Shown here: in pieces, positions 1 to 8,805 of the stretch
Position numbering within the stretch: the stretch's first letter is position 1
How the letters are laid out: each line of letters opens with the position of its first letter
Assembly (NCBI RefSeq): GCF_020889685.1
Contig: NZ_JACMYO010000018.1
Coordinates: 1 to 64,000, forward strand
Direction: 5' to 3'
Length of the DNA stretch: 64,000 bases
Source: Bradyrhizobium oropedii
GTDB lineage: Bacteria; Pseudomonadota; Alphaproteobacteria; Rhizobiales; Xanthobacteraceae
Notes under the pieces: model-generated
What the model was told of the DNA's origin: nothing
The model's input: the letters and a program-made list of their open reading frames with translations, nothing else
Database searches by the model: none
Program-made: the position numbers and the translations under genes

Positions 1-7
1 TGCGCAA

Positions 8-595
8 TTGCGCACGGGAGCAAGGACCCATAACCACAGGATCAAGTTGTTGGGCACGCTATGGCTCCAGCAACGCCTGATAAGTGCCATTCGTGGTTAT
101 GGGTCCCGGGTCGCGCTGCGCTTGCCCGGGACGACATCGAATGTGTTGCATCAAGCGAGAGTCATACGTCCGCGATCTCGCGACATGATCTGTCCGAGCT
201 TTGCTCTTCGTTCCGCCCTCCTCTCACAGAGGGCGCAGGGAAAGCCGGGTGCCGATCGCACCCATGGGCCCCGTGCAAAAGGTAGAAAGCACGGGGGTAG
301 GACCACAGGTGTAACCGGAAACAACCCGGCTTTCCCTGCGCGATGGTTGTGCGGCTTACTTCGTGCTCTCCCCGGCGAGACTGGGCTTTCTTGTCACCGC
401 CTTCGCAACATGCTTTCGCATCTTGCGCGAGGACACCTGCCACTAGGGCGTCAGGACCACACGACTTCGCCGTCCGCTTCATGCGCACTCGTCAGTTGCG
501 CAATCGGCGTCCACCGCATCTCGACCCACGTTCGTGACGACCGCGAAGCGCCCCTCGTGCCGGGTGAGACGGGAGCATTGAACATCTGAGTTGGG
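8..595. repeat. Palindromic intergenic repeat region without a credible gene
   Basis: No real gene is visible here. The stretch holds two large inverted repeats. Bases 24-37 pair perfectly with 93-106 (14 bp), and bases 233-249 pair perfectly with 325-341 (17 bp). Open frames exist on both strands but overlap one another and have low-complexity Arg/Ser/Pro-rich translations, as expected for read-through of GC-rich repeats. Bases 640-690 carry a further short repeat-like segment (gatgggtagagcgcagcg). Similar dispersed repeats are common in Bradyrhizobium genomes and are often mis-annotated as hypothetical proteins; that family statement is from memory. Confidence 0.6.
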
Positions 596-717
596 TGCGG
601 CGTCAAGTTAAATTCTGAAAAGCCGAACGAATAGATTGCCGGCTCGAAGGATGGGTAGAGCGCAGCGAAACCCACCCACGATTCCCTTCGAGCTGCAGCG
701 GACAGATCCCGCATTCC

Positions 718-1467
718 TCATTTTGCAGCCTGCGCGGCGAACCGCCGCAATCGACGTCTCCAGATCACCCACAAGGCAAATCTGACAAACCAGTTCGGCA
801 CATTGAGGTGGCGCAGGGTTTCAATGTGGCCGTGATCCTCACGCTGCTGGAAGTTTGGATCAGAGAAATATTCCCGATCGCTCGCACACCACTCAATCGT
901 CCGAACGATCTCGTCCCGCGCATGCTCCGTGTCAGGCAATCCGGCGAGGAAGTTGAGTTCGCGGCGCAGGCAGACCGCCTCGATCCGGTATCGGCTTTTC
1001 TCGTAATAATAGATCCCCCGCCCCTCGATCCTCGCATGGGTTGCTTCATGGACGATGGTGGATGCGATCTTCGCGACCGTCATCGTCTCCTGGAGGACAT
1101 AGCGCTCATCCAGCACACAACCGTTCAGCGATTGATCGTAGTGCGCCTGGGCACTCGGGATCAGATTCACCCAGATCCGATCGAGCCTGCTGATGACGCG
1201 TGAATAATGCAGCGCGTTGTGACGCTTGATCAAGGCGAGCGCCTCCAGGACGAGATCCAGGGCAGGATGCGGTTTGCCTTCGCTGGTCCCGACCCAGAGG
1301 CCGTCAATCGTTCGGCTCTTCGAGAAACGCATGAACAGCCGATCAACGAAGGGCGGCTTCGGTCTCGGCTGTTTCGCAACAACCGGTCCGCGCAGATCGT
1401 GTTGCCTATCTAAGTGCTGCGGCACGTGCCCTCGTCGTCGCCGGCTTTCCGGTAACGCGTGTAGCAT
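718..1467 (-). CDS. Hypothetical protein with HExxH (HEATH) motif
   Basis: A 249-residue protein of unknown function. A HEATH sequence in the context IVHEATHARIEG gives the HExxH signature of zinc-dependent peptidases and related metal proteins. A Glu-containing stretch (RIEAVCLRRELNF) about 25 residues later could supply a third ligand, but this is inference. The C-terminus holds a Trp-rich hydrophobic segment (WFVRFALWVIW) followed by Arg residues, suggesting membrane association. The first 45 residues are Arg/Pro-rich and less protein-like, so the true start may be the ATG at 1332, just before RFSKSRTIDGLWVG. It stands alone, downstream of the repeat region in chromosome order and with no operon partner. 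Confidence 0.65.
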   Translation of the reverse strand: MLHALPESRRRRGHVPQHLDRQHDLRGPVVAKQPRPKPPFVDRLFMRFSKSRTIDGLWVGTSEGKPHPALDLVLEALALIKRHNALHYSRVISRLDRIWVNLIPSAQAHYDQSLNGCVLDERYVLQETMTVAKIASTIVHEATHARIEGRGIYYYEKSRYRIEAVCLRRELNFLAGLPDTEHARDEIVRTIEWCASDREYFSDPNFQQREDHGHIETLRHLNVPNWFVRFALWVIWRRRLRRFAAQAAK

Positions 1468-1569
1468 GTCCTCCTTTCGACCGCTTTAGGAGGTTGATTC
1501 AAATACCAGGGAATTCGCCGCCACCTGCCGGAGTGGTGTTCCGGCAGATGGCATGGAACGCAGCTCGTT

Positions 1570-1785
1570 TCACTTTAGCGCGGCCTGGCCGGCGAGCGAG
1601 ATCACGTTGTCCTGCGAGCCCGAACCGCCGCTGACGCCGATGGCACCGACGATCTTGCCGTCGACGATCAGGAGATTGCCGCCGCGTGAGGCGATCACGT
1701 CGTCGAGGGTCGTGAGATAGGCGAAGTAGGCTCCCTTGCCGATCAGGAAAACCGCGTGACGCGCGCGAATATCGAGGTCGCGCAA
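1570..1785 (-). pseudogene. Truncated GlcG/HbpS-like protein (C-terminal half only)
   Basis: The 71-residue frame carries the conserved C-terminal half of the GlcG/HbpS fold: RGGNLLIVDGKIVGAIGVSG followed by GSGSQDNVISLAGQAAL. Family members are normally about 130-160 residues, and the N-terminal helix and first strands are missing. Going upstream on the minus strand, the frame reaches a TAG stop a few codons beyond the nominal TTG start at 1785, and the coding region of the divergent SDR gene begins immediately after. No ribosome binding site is visible. The best reading is a decayed remnant whose 5' part was lost when the neighbouring SDR gene was placed here. A short functional protein is less likely. 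Confidence 0.6.
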
Positions 1786-1832
1786 TGCTGCGATGGACGC
1801 TACAGTTCGCGTGCATCAGAAAGGATATCCGA

Positions 1833-2603
1833 ATGGATCTGGGTTTGAAGGGACGAAACGCCATCGTGCTCGGCGGCACGCGCGGCATCGGGCGGGCGAT
1901 TGCGGCGACGCTGGCCGGCGAAGGCGCAGGCGTCGCGGTCTGCGCCCGCAATGCCGAGCAGGTAGCGGCCAGCGTTGCCGAATTGAAAGCCAGCGGCGTG
2001 CGCGTCACCGGCGCGGCCGTCGATATCACCGACGCCGCGGCGCTGAAATCGTGGATCGCCGGTGCCGCGGCTGAACTCGGCAGCATCGACATGATGTTCT
2101 CCAATGCAGGCGCCATGGCGCAAGGCGGCGATCCCGCATCATGGGAACAGAACTTCCGGCTCGACGTGCTCGGCGCGGTGAACGCCTTCGAGGCAGCCCG
2201 TCCGTTCCTCGAAGCGAGCGGCGAAAAGACCGGCGATGCGGCCTTCATCATCATCTCGTCGATCTCGGCAGCGCAAGCGGATCGCGCCGGCTCCTACGGC
2301 CCGATCAAGGCGGCACTGGTGCACATGGCAAAGGGACTGGCGCGGCAATACACGGCGAAGAAAATCCGCGTCAACGTGGTGTCGCCGGGTACGGTGTATT
2401 TCAAGGGCGGCATCTGGAACATGGTGGAGCAGAACACACCGAAGATTTATCAGGACGCGCTGGCCCGCAACCCGACCGGCCGCATGGCGACGCCACAGGA
2501 GATCGCCAGCGCCGCGGTGTTCCTGGCAAGCCCGATCTCCTCGTTCACGACAGGCTCGAACCTCGTCGTCGACGGCGCGATCTCGAACCGGGTGAATTTT
2601 TGA
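1833..2603 (+). CDS. SDR-family oxidoreductase
   Basis: A 256-residue short-chain dehydrogenase/reductase, the usual length for classical SDRs. The N-terminal Rossmann motif GGTRGIGRAIA binds the dinucleotide, NAG follows strand 4 (SNAGAMAQGG), and the catalytic Ser-Tyr-Lys set is visible as SSIS then YGPIK. The C-terminus ends SNLVVDGAI, the typical SDR tail with a hydrophobic strand and Gly-Ala. The ATG at 1833 is preferred over an upstream in-frame start at 1785 because AAAGGA lies about 8 bases before it and the protein then begins like other SDRs (MDLGLKGRNAIVLGG). The substrate is unknown. It is monocistronic, followed by a palindromic repeat. Confidence 0.9.
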   Translation: MDLGLKGRNAIVLGGTRGIGRAIAATLAGEGAGVAVCARNAEQVAASVAELKASGVRVTGAAVDITDAAALKSWIAGAAAELGSIDMMFSNAGAMAQGGDPASWEQNFRLDVLGAVNAFEAARPFLEASGEKTGDAAFIIISSISAAQADRAGSYGPIKAALVHMAKGLARQYTAKKIRVNVVSPGTVYFKGGIWNMVEQNTPKIYQDALARNPTGRMATPQEIASAAVFLASPISSFTTGSNLVVDGAISNRVNF

Positions 2604-2627
2604 GGAGAGACGACATTCACGGCCGCC

Positions 2628-2733
2628 CCGTCATCCTGAGGTGCGAGCGGAGCGAGCCTCGAAGGATGCACGGCCCTGCTGGTGGCCGTCGATCCTTCGA
2701 GACGCGCGCAATGCGCGCTCCTCAGGGTGACGG
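2628..2733. repeat. Palindromic intergenic repeat (CCGTCATCCTGAGG type)
   Basis: The outer arms CCGTCATCCTGAGG (2628-2641) and CCTCAGGGTGACGG (2720-2733) are inverted with one G-T mismatch. A second inner pair is built from cctcgaaggat and atccttcga. It lies between the convergent SDR and dnaE2 genes and may also act as a 3' end structure, though there is no T-run. Confidence 0.8.
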
Positions 2734-2760
2734 TGAGAGGCAACACGCTGGCGATATCCC

Positions 2761-5700
2761 TCAATGAAAATCCCGTGACGGCGGCAGGATGCGGACGTTG
2801 CGGGGGTGGCGGATCTTTTGCGGCGGGTTGTCGCCGTGATCACGGCTGATGTCGTTGAGCGGCTCGATCAGCGCCGGGCCTGCCGGCACCGGGTGCTTGC
2901 TCCCCGGGGATTCGTTGGCGAGGCCGATCAGATCGTGGGAGCGATCGGTCATGCGCTGCGCCACCAGATGCGTCACGCCTTCGGGGCTGCTCTGGATATA
3001 GCCCTCGACCAGGATCAGGCGCGCACCCATCACCTCCTTGCGGTACTGCTCCATCACCTTCGGCCACACCACGATGTTGGCGATGCCGGTCTCGTCCTCC
3101 AGCGTCATGAACACGACGCCCTTGGCACTGCCCGGCCGCTGCCGCACCAGCACCACACCGGCGCAAGCGACGCGACGGCGATCGTTGCTGCGGTTGATGC
3201 TGTGGCAGGCGACGACGCGCTCCTTGGTGAACATCTCGCGCAAGAACTCCATCGGATGGCCCTTCAGCGACAGGCGGATGGTCTGATAGTCGGCGACCAC
3301 CTGCTCGGGCCGCGGCATCTCCGGCAGCGGTTTTGCACCCTCATCCGGCTGCTCGCGCGCGGTGGCGGCCTCGAACAACGGCAGCGGCACGTCGTCCGGC
3401 AGCCGCCGCACCGCCCATAGCGCCTCGCGGCGGTCGAGCCCGAGCGAGCGGAATGCATCGGCATCGGCAAGCAGGATCAGCGCGCGCTTGGGGAGAGCGG
3501 TGTCACGGGCGAAGTCTTCGAGCGACGTGAACGGCCGGCGGTTGCGCGCGGCGACGATGCGGTCGGCCCAGTCTTTCTCCCCGTCATTCCGGGGCTCGCG
3601 AAGCGAGAGCCCGGAATCCATCGGGCCGCGTCTATGCTGAGAAATGGATTCCGGGCCTGCGCCTGACGGCGCATCCCGGAATGACGATTGTAACTGCTTC
3701 AGCCGCTCCTCATCCTCATCCAGCCAGTGAAAGCCGTCGATCTGGCGGAAGCCGAGCCGCACTGCGCAGTGGTCGCCGACTTTCTCCTCCAGCGTGTTCT
3801 GCGCGAAGCTGAAGGAGACATCGACCTCGCGCACCGTGACGCCGTTCTTGCGGGCGTCGCCGACGATCTGCGCCGGGGCGTAAAAGCCCATCGGCTGCGA
3901 GTTGAGCAGGCCGCAGCAGAATGCATCGGGATGATGGTGCTTCAGCCATGAGGAGATGTAGACGAGCTGGGCGAAACTCGCGGCATGGCTTTCCGGGAAG
4001 CCGTAGGAGCCAAAGCCCTTGATCTGGTCGAAGCAGCTGCGGGCGAAGTCCGGATCGTAGCCGCGCGCCACCATGTTGCCGACCAGCTTCTCCTCGTAGG
4101 TGCCGATGGTGCCGACGTTGCGGAAGGTCGCCATCGAGCGGCGCAGGCCGTTGGCTTCTTCCGACGTGAAATGGGCCGCCTCGATCGCGATCCGCATCGC
4201 CTGCTCCTGGAACAGCGGCACGCCGAGCGTCTTGTGCAGGACATTGTAGAGCTCGTCCTTGTCTCCCTTGTCAGGCGCCGGCGACGGATAGCTGACCTTT
4301 TCCTGGCCGTTCCGCCGCCGCAAATACGGATGCACCATGTCGCCCTGGATCGGCCCGGGACGCACGATCGCGACCTCGATGACGAGGTCATAGAACGTCC
4401 GCGGCCTCAAGCGCGGCAGCATGTTCATCTGCGCCCGGCTCTCGACCTGGAACACGCCGAGCGACTCGCCGCGACACAGCATGTCGTAGACTTCTTCTTC
4501 GTCCTGCGGGACGGAGGCGAGCTCCCAGCGCTTGCCCTTATGGTCATCGATGAGATCAAAACATTTACGAATGCAGGTCAGCATGCCCAGCGCCAGCACG
4601 TCGACCTTCATCATATGAAGCGCGTCGACGTCGTCCTTGTCCCACTCGATGAAGGTGCGGTCGTCCATCGCGGCGTTGCCGATCGGCACATAGGTGTCGA
4701 GCCGGTCCTGGGTCAGCACATAGCCGCCGACATGCTGCGAGAGATGGCGCGGAAACTCGATCAGCTCGGTGGCGAGCTCGACCGCGAGGTTGATCATCGC
4801 GTTTTTCGGGTCGAGCCCGGCCTGACGCACCTGCATGTCGTTGAGGCCCTTGCCCCAGCTGCCCCACACGGTATCGGCGAGCGCCGCGGTGACGTCCTCG
4901 GTCAGCCCGAGCGCCTTGCCGACATCGCGGATCGCGCTGCGCGGACGATAATGGATGATGGTGGCGATGATCGCCGCGCGATGGCGGCCGTAACGGCGAT
5001 AAACATATTGCATCACCTCCTCGCGCCGCGAATGCTCGAAATCGACGTCGATGTCGGGCGGCTCCAGCCGCTCCTTGGAGATGAAGCGCTCGAACAGCAG
5101 ATCGACCTTGGTCGGATCGACCGAGGTGACGCCGAGTACGTAGCAGACCGCGGAATTCGCCGCCGATCCCCGCCCTTGGCACAGGATGTTCTGGCTGCGC
5201 GCATAGTGCACGATGTCATGCACGGTGAGGAAGTAATGCGCGTATTTCAACTTTCTGATGAGACGCAATTCCTTGTGCAGGGTCTTCTTGAGTTTAGGCG
5301 AAATGCGAATTGGAAATTTCCTATGCGCTCCCTTCCAAGTTAAATCCTCCAAATGACGTTGCGCGGTCTTGCCCGGCGGCACCGGCTCGTCGGGATACTG
5401 GTATTTGAGCTGGTCGAGCGAGAACGAGATGCGTTCGGCAAAGCGCATGGTTTCCGAGATCGCATCCGGCAGGTCGCGGAACAAACGCACCATTTCATGC
5501 GCCGGCTTGAGATGCCGCTCGGCATTGGCCTCGAGTTTGCGGCCGACAGCCTCGATCGTGGTCTTTTCGCGGATACAGGTCAGCACGTCCTGCAACGGGC
5601 GGCGCGCGGGATGGTGATAGAGCACCTCGTTGGTGGCGAGCAGCGGCACGCCGGCCTCGGTGGCGAGACCATGCAGCCGCGCGAGACGGCGCTTGTCGTC

Positions 5701-6279
5701 GCCGCGATAGAGCAGGCTTGCGGCAAGCCAGACGCCATCGGCCGCGCTGGCCTTGAGCTGCGCGAGCAGATCAAGCGCTCTCTCCTCTTCGAAACGGTGC
5801 GGCAGCGCCAGCACCAAGAGCTGGCCTTCCGCGAAGTCGATGAGATCGGACAGAGCGAGACGGCAGTCGCCCTTCTCGATGCGCTCGAATTCTTGTTTTG
5901 ACGCGTTTTCTTCACGCGAACCGGTGTCCACTTCGCTGGAAAACGCTCTGCTGCCACCGCGCTTGCCGCGGGTGAGCAGCTGGCAGAGCCGGCCATAGGC
6001 GGCGCGGTCGCGCGGATAGACCAGGATGTCCGGCGTACCGTCGATGAAGACGATGCGGGCGCCGACCAGAAGCTTGGGCGGATGGGCGACCTTGTCGCTG
6101 TCGAGCTCCTTCCAGGCCCGCACCACGCCGGCCAGCGTGTTGTGATCGGCGAGCCCGATCACGGGGATCCCGAGCTCGCTCGCCTGATGCACATAGGCGC
6201 GCGGATCGGAGCCGCCGCGCAGGAAGGAGAAATTGCTGGTGATGCCGATCTCGGCATAGTCGGGCGCGGGCGTCGTCAT
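2761..6279 (-). CDS. dnaE2: Error-prone DNA polymerase DnaE2 (ImuC)
   Basis: A C-family polymerase of 1172 residues that does the synthesis step of SOS-induced translesion mutagenesis with ImuA and ImuB. The N-terminal PHP domain begins YAEIGITSNFSFLRGGSDP. The palm carries the metal-binding motif PDIDVDFEH within a strongly conserved core (CQGRGSAANS, FPRHLSQHVGG). A C-terminal OB fold (VVFMTLEDETGIANIVVWP) follows. The ATG at 6279 is chosen because it overlaps the imuB stop as ATGA; a 55-residue Arg-rich upstream extension belongs to imuB. The family is usually near 1080-1100 residues. The excess is explained by two palindromic repeats lying inside the frame, near residues 111-127 and 864-899. 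Confidence 0.95.
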   Translation of the reverse strand: MTTPAPDYAEIGITSNFSFLRGGSDPRAYVHQASELGIPVIGLADHNTLAGVVRAWKELDSDKVAHPPKLLVGARIVFIDGTPDILVYPRDRAAYGRLCQLLTRGKRGGSRAFSSEVDTGSREENASKQEFERIEKGDCRLALSDLIDFAEGQLLVLALPHRFEEERALDLLAQLKASAADGVWLAASLLYRGDDKRRLARLHGLATEAGVPLLATNEVLYHHPARRPLQDVLTCIREKTTIEAVGRKLEANAERHLKPAHEMVRLFRDLPDAISETMRFAERISFSLDQLKYQYPDEPVPPGKTAQRHLEDLTWKGAHRKFPIRISPKLKKTLHKELRLIRKLKYAHYFLTVHDIVHYARSQNILCQGRGSAANSAVCYVLGVTSVDPTKVDLLFERFISKERLEPPDIDVDFEHSRREEVMQYVYRRYGRHRAAIIATIIHYRPRSAIRDVGKALGLTEDVTAALADTVWGSWGKGLNDMQVRQAGLDPKNAMINLAVELATELIEFPRHLSQHVGGYVLTQDRLDTYVPIGNAAMDDRTFIEWDKDDVDALHMMKVDVLALGMLTCIRKCFDLIDDHKGKRWELASVPQDEEEVYDMLCRGESLGVFQVESRAQMNMLPRLRPRTFYDLVIEVAIVRPGPIQGDMVHPYLRRRNGQEKVSYPSPAPDKGDKDELYNVLHKTLGVPLFQEQAMRIAIEAAHFTSEEANGLRRSMATFRNVGTIGTYEEKLVGNMVARGYDPDFARSCFDQIKGFGSYGFPESHAASFAQLVYISSWLKHHHPDAFCCGLLNSQPMGFYAPAQIVGDARKNGVTVREVDVSFSFAQNTLEEKVGDHCAVRLGFRQIDGFHWLDEDEERLKQLQSSFRDAPSGAGPESISQHRRGPMDSGLSLREPRNDGEKDWADRIVAARNRRPFTSLEDFARDTALPKRALILLADADAFRSLGLDRREALWAVRRLPDDVPLPLFEAATAREQPDEGAKPLPEMPRPEQVVADYQTIRLSLKGHPMEFLREMFTKERVVACHSINRSNDRRRVACAGVVLVRQRPGSAKGVVFMTLEDETGIANIVVWPKVMEQYRKEVMGARLILVEGYIQSSPEGVTHLVAQRMTDRSHDLIGLANESPGSKHPVPAGPALIEPLNDISRDHGDNPPQKIRHPRNVRILPPSRDFH
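3582..3686. repeat. Palindromic repeat inserted in frame within dnaE2
   Basis: The ends are CGTCATTCC and GGAATGACG, perfectly inverted, with nested arms gagcccggaatcca / tggattccgggc inside. The element is 105 bp, exactly 35 codons, so the dnaE2 frame continues through it. The encoded segment (around PSGAGPESISQHRRGPMDS) is Ser/Pro/Gly/Arg-rich and unlike the polymerase on either side. The same element type is normally intergenic in Bradyrhizobium and relatives (from general knowledge). Confidence 0.85.
5898..5947. repeat. 50-bp repeat (ttgacgcgttttcttcacgc family) inside dnaE2
   Basis: This is nearly identical to the intergenic copy at 22799-22848 and related to the one at 43810-43854. All share a gcgttttc...gaaaacgc inverted pair around a cgcgaaccgg...ccacttcgct core. 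Here it lies within the dnaE2 PHP region and is translated as part of the protein (around SSEVDTGSREENASKQ) without a stop. Confidence 0.85.
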
Positions 6280-8048
6280 GCGAACAGCCCGTGCACGTAC
6301 CAGTTGGCGGGGACCGGCCTGCCTTCTTCGTCGCGCAGCTCGCTCTCGTAGAGACCATCGCGAAAGATCCAGAAGCGCTGGCCCTCGGCGTCCTCGACGC
6401 GGAAGTAATCGCGCGTCAGCGCCGCGCCGTCCTGCTTCCACCATTCCATCGCAATCCGCTCGGGGCCCTCGACCCGCACCACCGCATGCAAGGCGCGCCG
6501 CCAGGTGAATTGATGCGGCGGACCGTCCGGCACGCTCGCGAACGGCACCTTGATCGGTTCGGGCCGCTCGAACAGCCTGAGCGGCCGCAGGGGCGGCTCG
6601 CCGGTGACGCGTTCCGGCCAGGCGGCGGCGCTGGCGGCGGCCAGATGCTGCTGCGCCGGCAGCGCCAGCGCTGCGCGCTCGGGGATGTGGCTCTCGAGCG
6701 GTAGATGCACGACGACGCGCTTGCCGCCGATGCGGGCGGCGATGCGGTCGATCAGCGCCGAGATCTCGTCATTGTCGTGCACGGTCGTATCGAGGTCGCG
6801 CTGCTGCTGCACCACGATCTCGGTACGCCCGGCGGCGAGGCGAATGAGATCGAAGCCGAAGCCGGGATCAAGGGGATCGTTGAGCGCATCGAGCCGCTCG
6901 CGGAACAGGCGGTCGATCATCTCGGGTCGCGTCACCGGACGGCCGGTCTCGACCATGATCGCGCGCACCGCGCCATCGGTGCGGAAGAAACTCGCCTCCA
7001 GCTGCCGCGCGCCCTTGCCCTGTCTGTCCATCGCCGCAACCAGCATCTTGGCGAGGCTTGAGAGCGTCAGTGCGATCACGGTGTCGGTCGCGATGGGTTC
7101 CGGGAAACGCTTTTCGACGATGTAATCGGGCAGCGGCTTGCGCGGGCTGATCGGGGCATCGCCCCGCCCGAGCGCGTGATTGAGCAAGGTGGTGAAATCA
7201 GCACCGAACCGCGCCGAGATCTCATGCGGCGCGCGCGCGGCGACATCGCCGATGGTCTTCAGGCCGGCGCGGCGCAGGCCGATGGTCACAGCAGCATCGG
7301 CGCCGAGTGCCGACACCGGCAGCGGGCCGACCGCCGCCGCTTCCGCGCCATCGGCGACAATCTGCCCCGAACTGTAACGCGTCAGCGTGCGCGCCGCGAT
7401 CGAGGTGCCTGATATCGCCGCGCTGACGGCAAAGCCGCGCCGGCTCAGCGCATTGGTCACGATCTGCAACAGCGCGCGCTCGCCGCCGAACAGATGCGCG
7501 CAGCCGGTAATGTCAAGGAACAATCCATAGGGCGGATCGAGCGCGACCAGCGGCGTGAAGCGGTCACACCAGTCGGCGATGTCGTTCAGCGTCTTCAGAT
7601 CGGCAGCGGGGTCGGCGTCATAGACCGTGAGCTCCGGGCAGATCGCCCGCGCATTGGCCAGCGGCAGCCCGATCGACAGCCCGGCCCGCACCGCGGCCTC
7701 GTCGATGGAATGAAGCAGGATGGCGTTGTGGTCTTTTGCGACGACGACGCTGGGGAGCTCTGCTTGCGAAAAGCGAGGTTCTTTCTTCGCCTCTCCCGCT
7801 TGCGGGGGAGGCCGCAACGCATCGCCAGATGCGTTGCGGGTGGGGGCTCTCTCCCGACGAAGAGCGTCGTTCGTGGCAAGACCACTACCCCACCCCTCCC
7901 CCGCAAGCGGGAGAGGGAGCCCGGCCACTTCCCGCGGCTCAGCTTGCGAGGCGATGTCCTGCGCGAGCTTGCGCTTGATGCGGTCGATGGGCAGGCGTGG
8001 CAGCCACAGGCTGAGAATGCGCCGACGGTTCACTGAATTGGCACTCAT
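6276..8048 (-). CDS. imuB: SOS mutasome protein ImuB (Y-family polymerase-like)
   Basis: A 590-residue ImuB, the non-catalytic Y-family protein that bridges ImuA, the beta clamp and DnaE2. The N-terminus RRILSLWLPRLPIDRIKR and the palm segment PYGLFLDITGCAHLFGGE are characteristic. The little-finger region precedes a C-terminal tail (WRRALHAVVRVEGPERIAMEWW) ending in DEEGRPVPANWYVHGLF. The ATG at 8048 is preferred to one at 8087 because it starts just before the conserved RRILSLWLP block. It overlaps imuA by 110 bases and dnaE2 by 4 (ATGA), so the three genes are translationally coupled. Residues 44-86 are encoded by a palindromic repeat and lie in a poorly conserved insertion before SQAELPSVVVAKDHNA. 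Confidence 0.93.
   Translation of the reverse strand: MSANSVNRRRILSLWLPRLPIDRIKRKLAQDIASQAEPREVAGLPLPLAGEGWGSGLATNDALRRERAPTRNASGDALRPPPQAGEAKKEPRFSQAELPSVVVAKDHNAILLHSIDEAAVRAGLSIGLPLANARAICPELTVYDADPAADLKTLNDIADWCDRFTPLVALDPPYGLFLDITGCAHLFGGERALLQIVTNALSRRGFAVSAAISGTSIAARTLTRYSSGQIVADGAEAAAVGPLPVSALGADAAVTIGLRRAGLKTIGDVAARAPHEISARFGADFTTLLNHALGRGDAPISPRKPLPDYIVEKRFPEPIATDTVIALTLSSLAKMLVAAMDRQGKGARQLEASFFRTDGAVRAIMVETGRPVTRPEMIDRLFRERLDALNDPLDPGFGFDLIRLAAGRTEIVVQQQRDLDTTVHDNDEISALIDRIAARIGGKRVVVHLPLESHIPERAALALPAQQHLAAASAAAWPERVTGEPPLRPLRLFERPEPIKVPFASVPDGPPHQFTWRRALHAVVRVEGPERIAMEWWKQDGAALTRDYFRVEDAEGQRFWIFRDGLYESELRDEEGRPVPANWYVHGLFA
7790..7916. repeat. Palindromic repeat inserted within imuB
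   Basis: Two perfect 21-bp inverted arms at 7790-7810 and 7896-7916 (cctctcccgcttgcggggg type) flank a nested gcaacgcat / atgcgttgc hairpin. The element is translated within ImuB as a Gly/Pro/Arg-rich segment containing PLPLAGEGWG and PPPQAGE. The related intergenic copy is at 21640-21783. Confidence 0.85.
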
Positions 8049-8733
8049 CACATTTCCATTCCATGATCCATCGCCCGACCGGGCCATGACGATTGCGCAC
8101 GAGTTCGGCCTCGAAGCGCGGCGCGCCCCAGGCGCAAGCCGCATTGCCCGGCGGCGAATGCGCCGCGCGCACGATCCAGCGCGTCTCCGCGGTCGAGGGG
8201 ATCGGAGTCGCCGCGATCCGCAGCACCAGCGCGGTGACGCCGGAGGCTTGCGCGGCCAAGGTCAGTTTGCGGCTGGCGACGAGATCGAGCTGGCGCGCAT
8301 GGCCCCAGACCTCGAGCACGACCGCGCCGAGCGCATCGCAGGCGAGCGCATCGGCTGCGGTGCGCAGGCCGCTGTCGACATCGGCGGCACGCACGGTGAC
8401 CAAGAGGCGCGGATCGAGGCCGAGCTCGGCGAGCCCGCGCATCGACAGCGCGCCGTTTTCGCGATCGGAAAAATCCTGCCGCACCCAGACCAGCGGCTTG
8501 CGCGCTGACACCCGTCCGGCGAGCCCGGCGATGAAGCCGGTTGCCGCGCCGCCTTGATGGCCGGCCGCGAACACCTCGTGCAGCGCGGCCGGCGCGAGCC
8601 CGCCGCGCAGCATCGCGTCCGCGCTCGTGTGTCCAAGCGCGATGCGGTTCGGCATCGCCGCCTCCGATGGCGCCTCGATGCGCGCGATGCTGCCGCGCAG
8701 AGACGCAAGCGTACCCGTGCGTGCGCCATTCAT
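7939..8733 (-). CDS. imuA: SOS mutasome protein ImuA (RecA/SulA-like)
   Basis: A 264-residue ImuA, the RecA-related first gene of the imuABC cassette. It is needed with ImuB and DnaE2 for damage-induced mutagenesis. Recognisable blocks are IALGHTSADAMLRGGLAPAALHEVF near the N-terminus, PLVWVRQDF (Walker-B-like strand), GAVVLEVWG and the C-terminal RWIMEWKCDECQ. A Gly-rich loop (AGHQGGAATGF) sits where the RecA P-loop would be but lacks a clean GxxxxGK[S/T], as is usual in ImuA. The last 110 bases overlap imuB in another frame. A LexA box lies 73 bases before its ATG. Confidence 0.9.
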   Translation of the reverse strand: MNGARTGTLASLRGSIARIEAPSEAAMPNRIALGHTSADAMLRGGLAPAALHEVFAAGHQGGAATGFIAGLAGRVSARKPLVWVRQDFSDRENGALSMRGLAELGLDPRLLVTVRAADVDSGLRTAADALACDALGAVVLEVWGHARQLDLVASRKLTLAAQASGVTALVLRIAATPIPSTAETRWIVRAAHSPPGNAACAWGAPRFEAELVRNRHGPVGRWIMEWKCDECQFSEPSAHSQPVAATPAHRPHQAQARAGHRLAS

Positions 8734-8805
8734 TGCGCCGCTCCTTCCACCTGAAAATTTGAGGCCGTCACTGACCAGAACAGAGAACCAGGGACTGGCT
8801 CATTT

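Noticed and set aside
8..589. A 193-codon open frame with several overlapping frames on both strands
   Set aside because: The region is made of two long inverted repeats, the translation is low-complexity Arg/Ser/Pro-rich, and no ribosome site or domain is visible.
1499..2254. A 251-codon minus-strand frame covering the SDR gene
   Set aside because: The SDR gene on the plus strand has all family motifs; this frame has none and ends in an Arg-rich tail.
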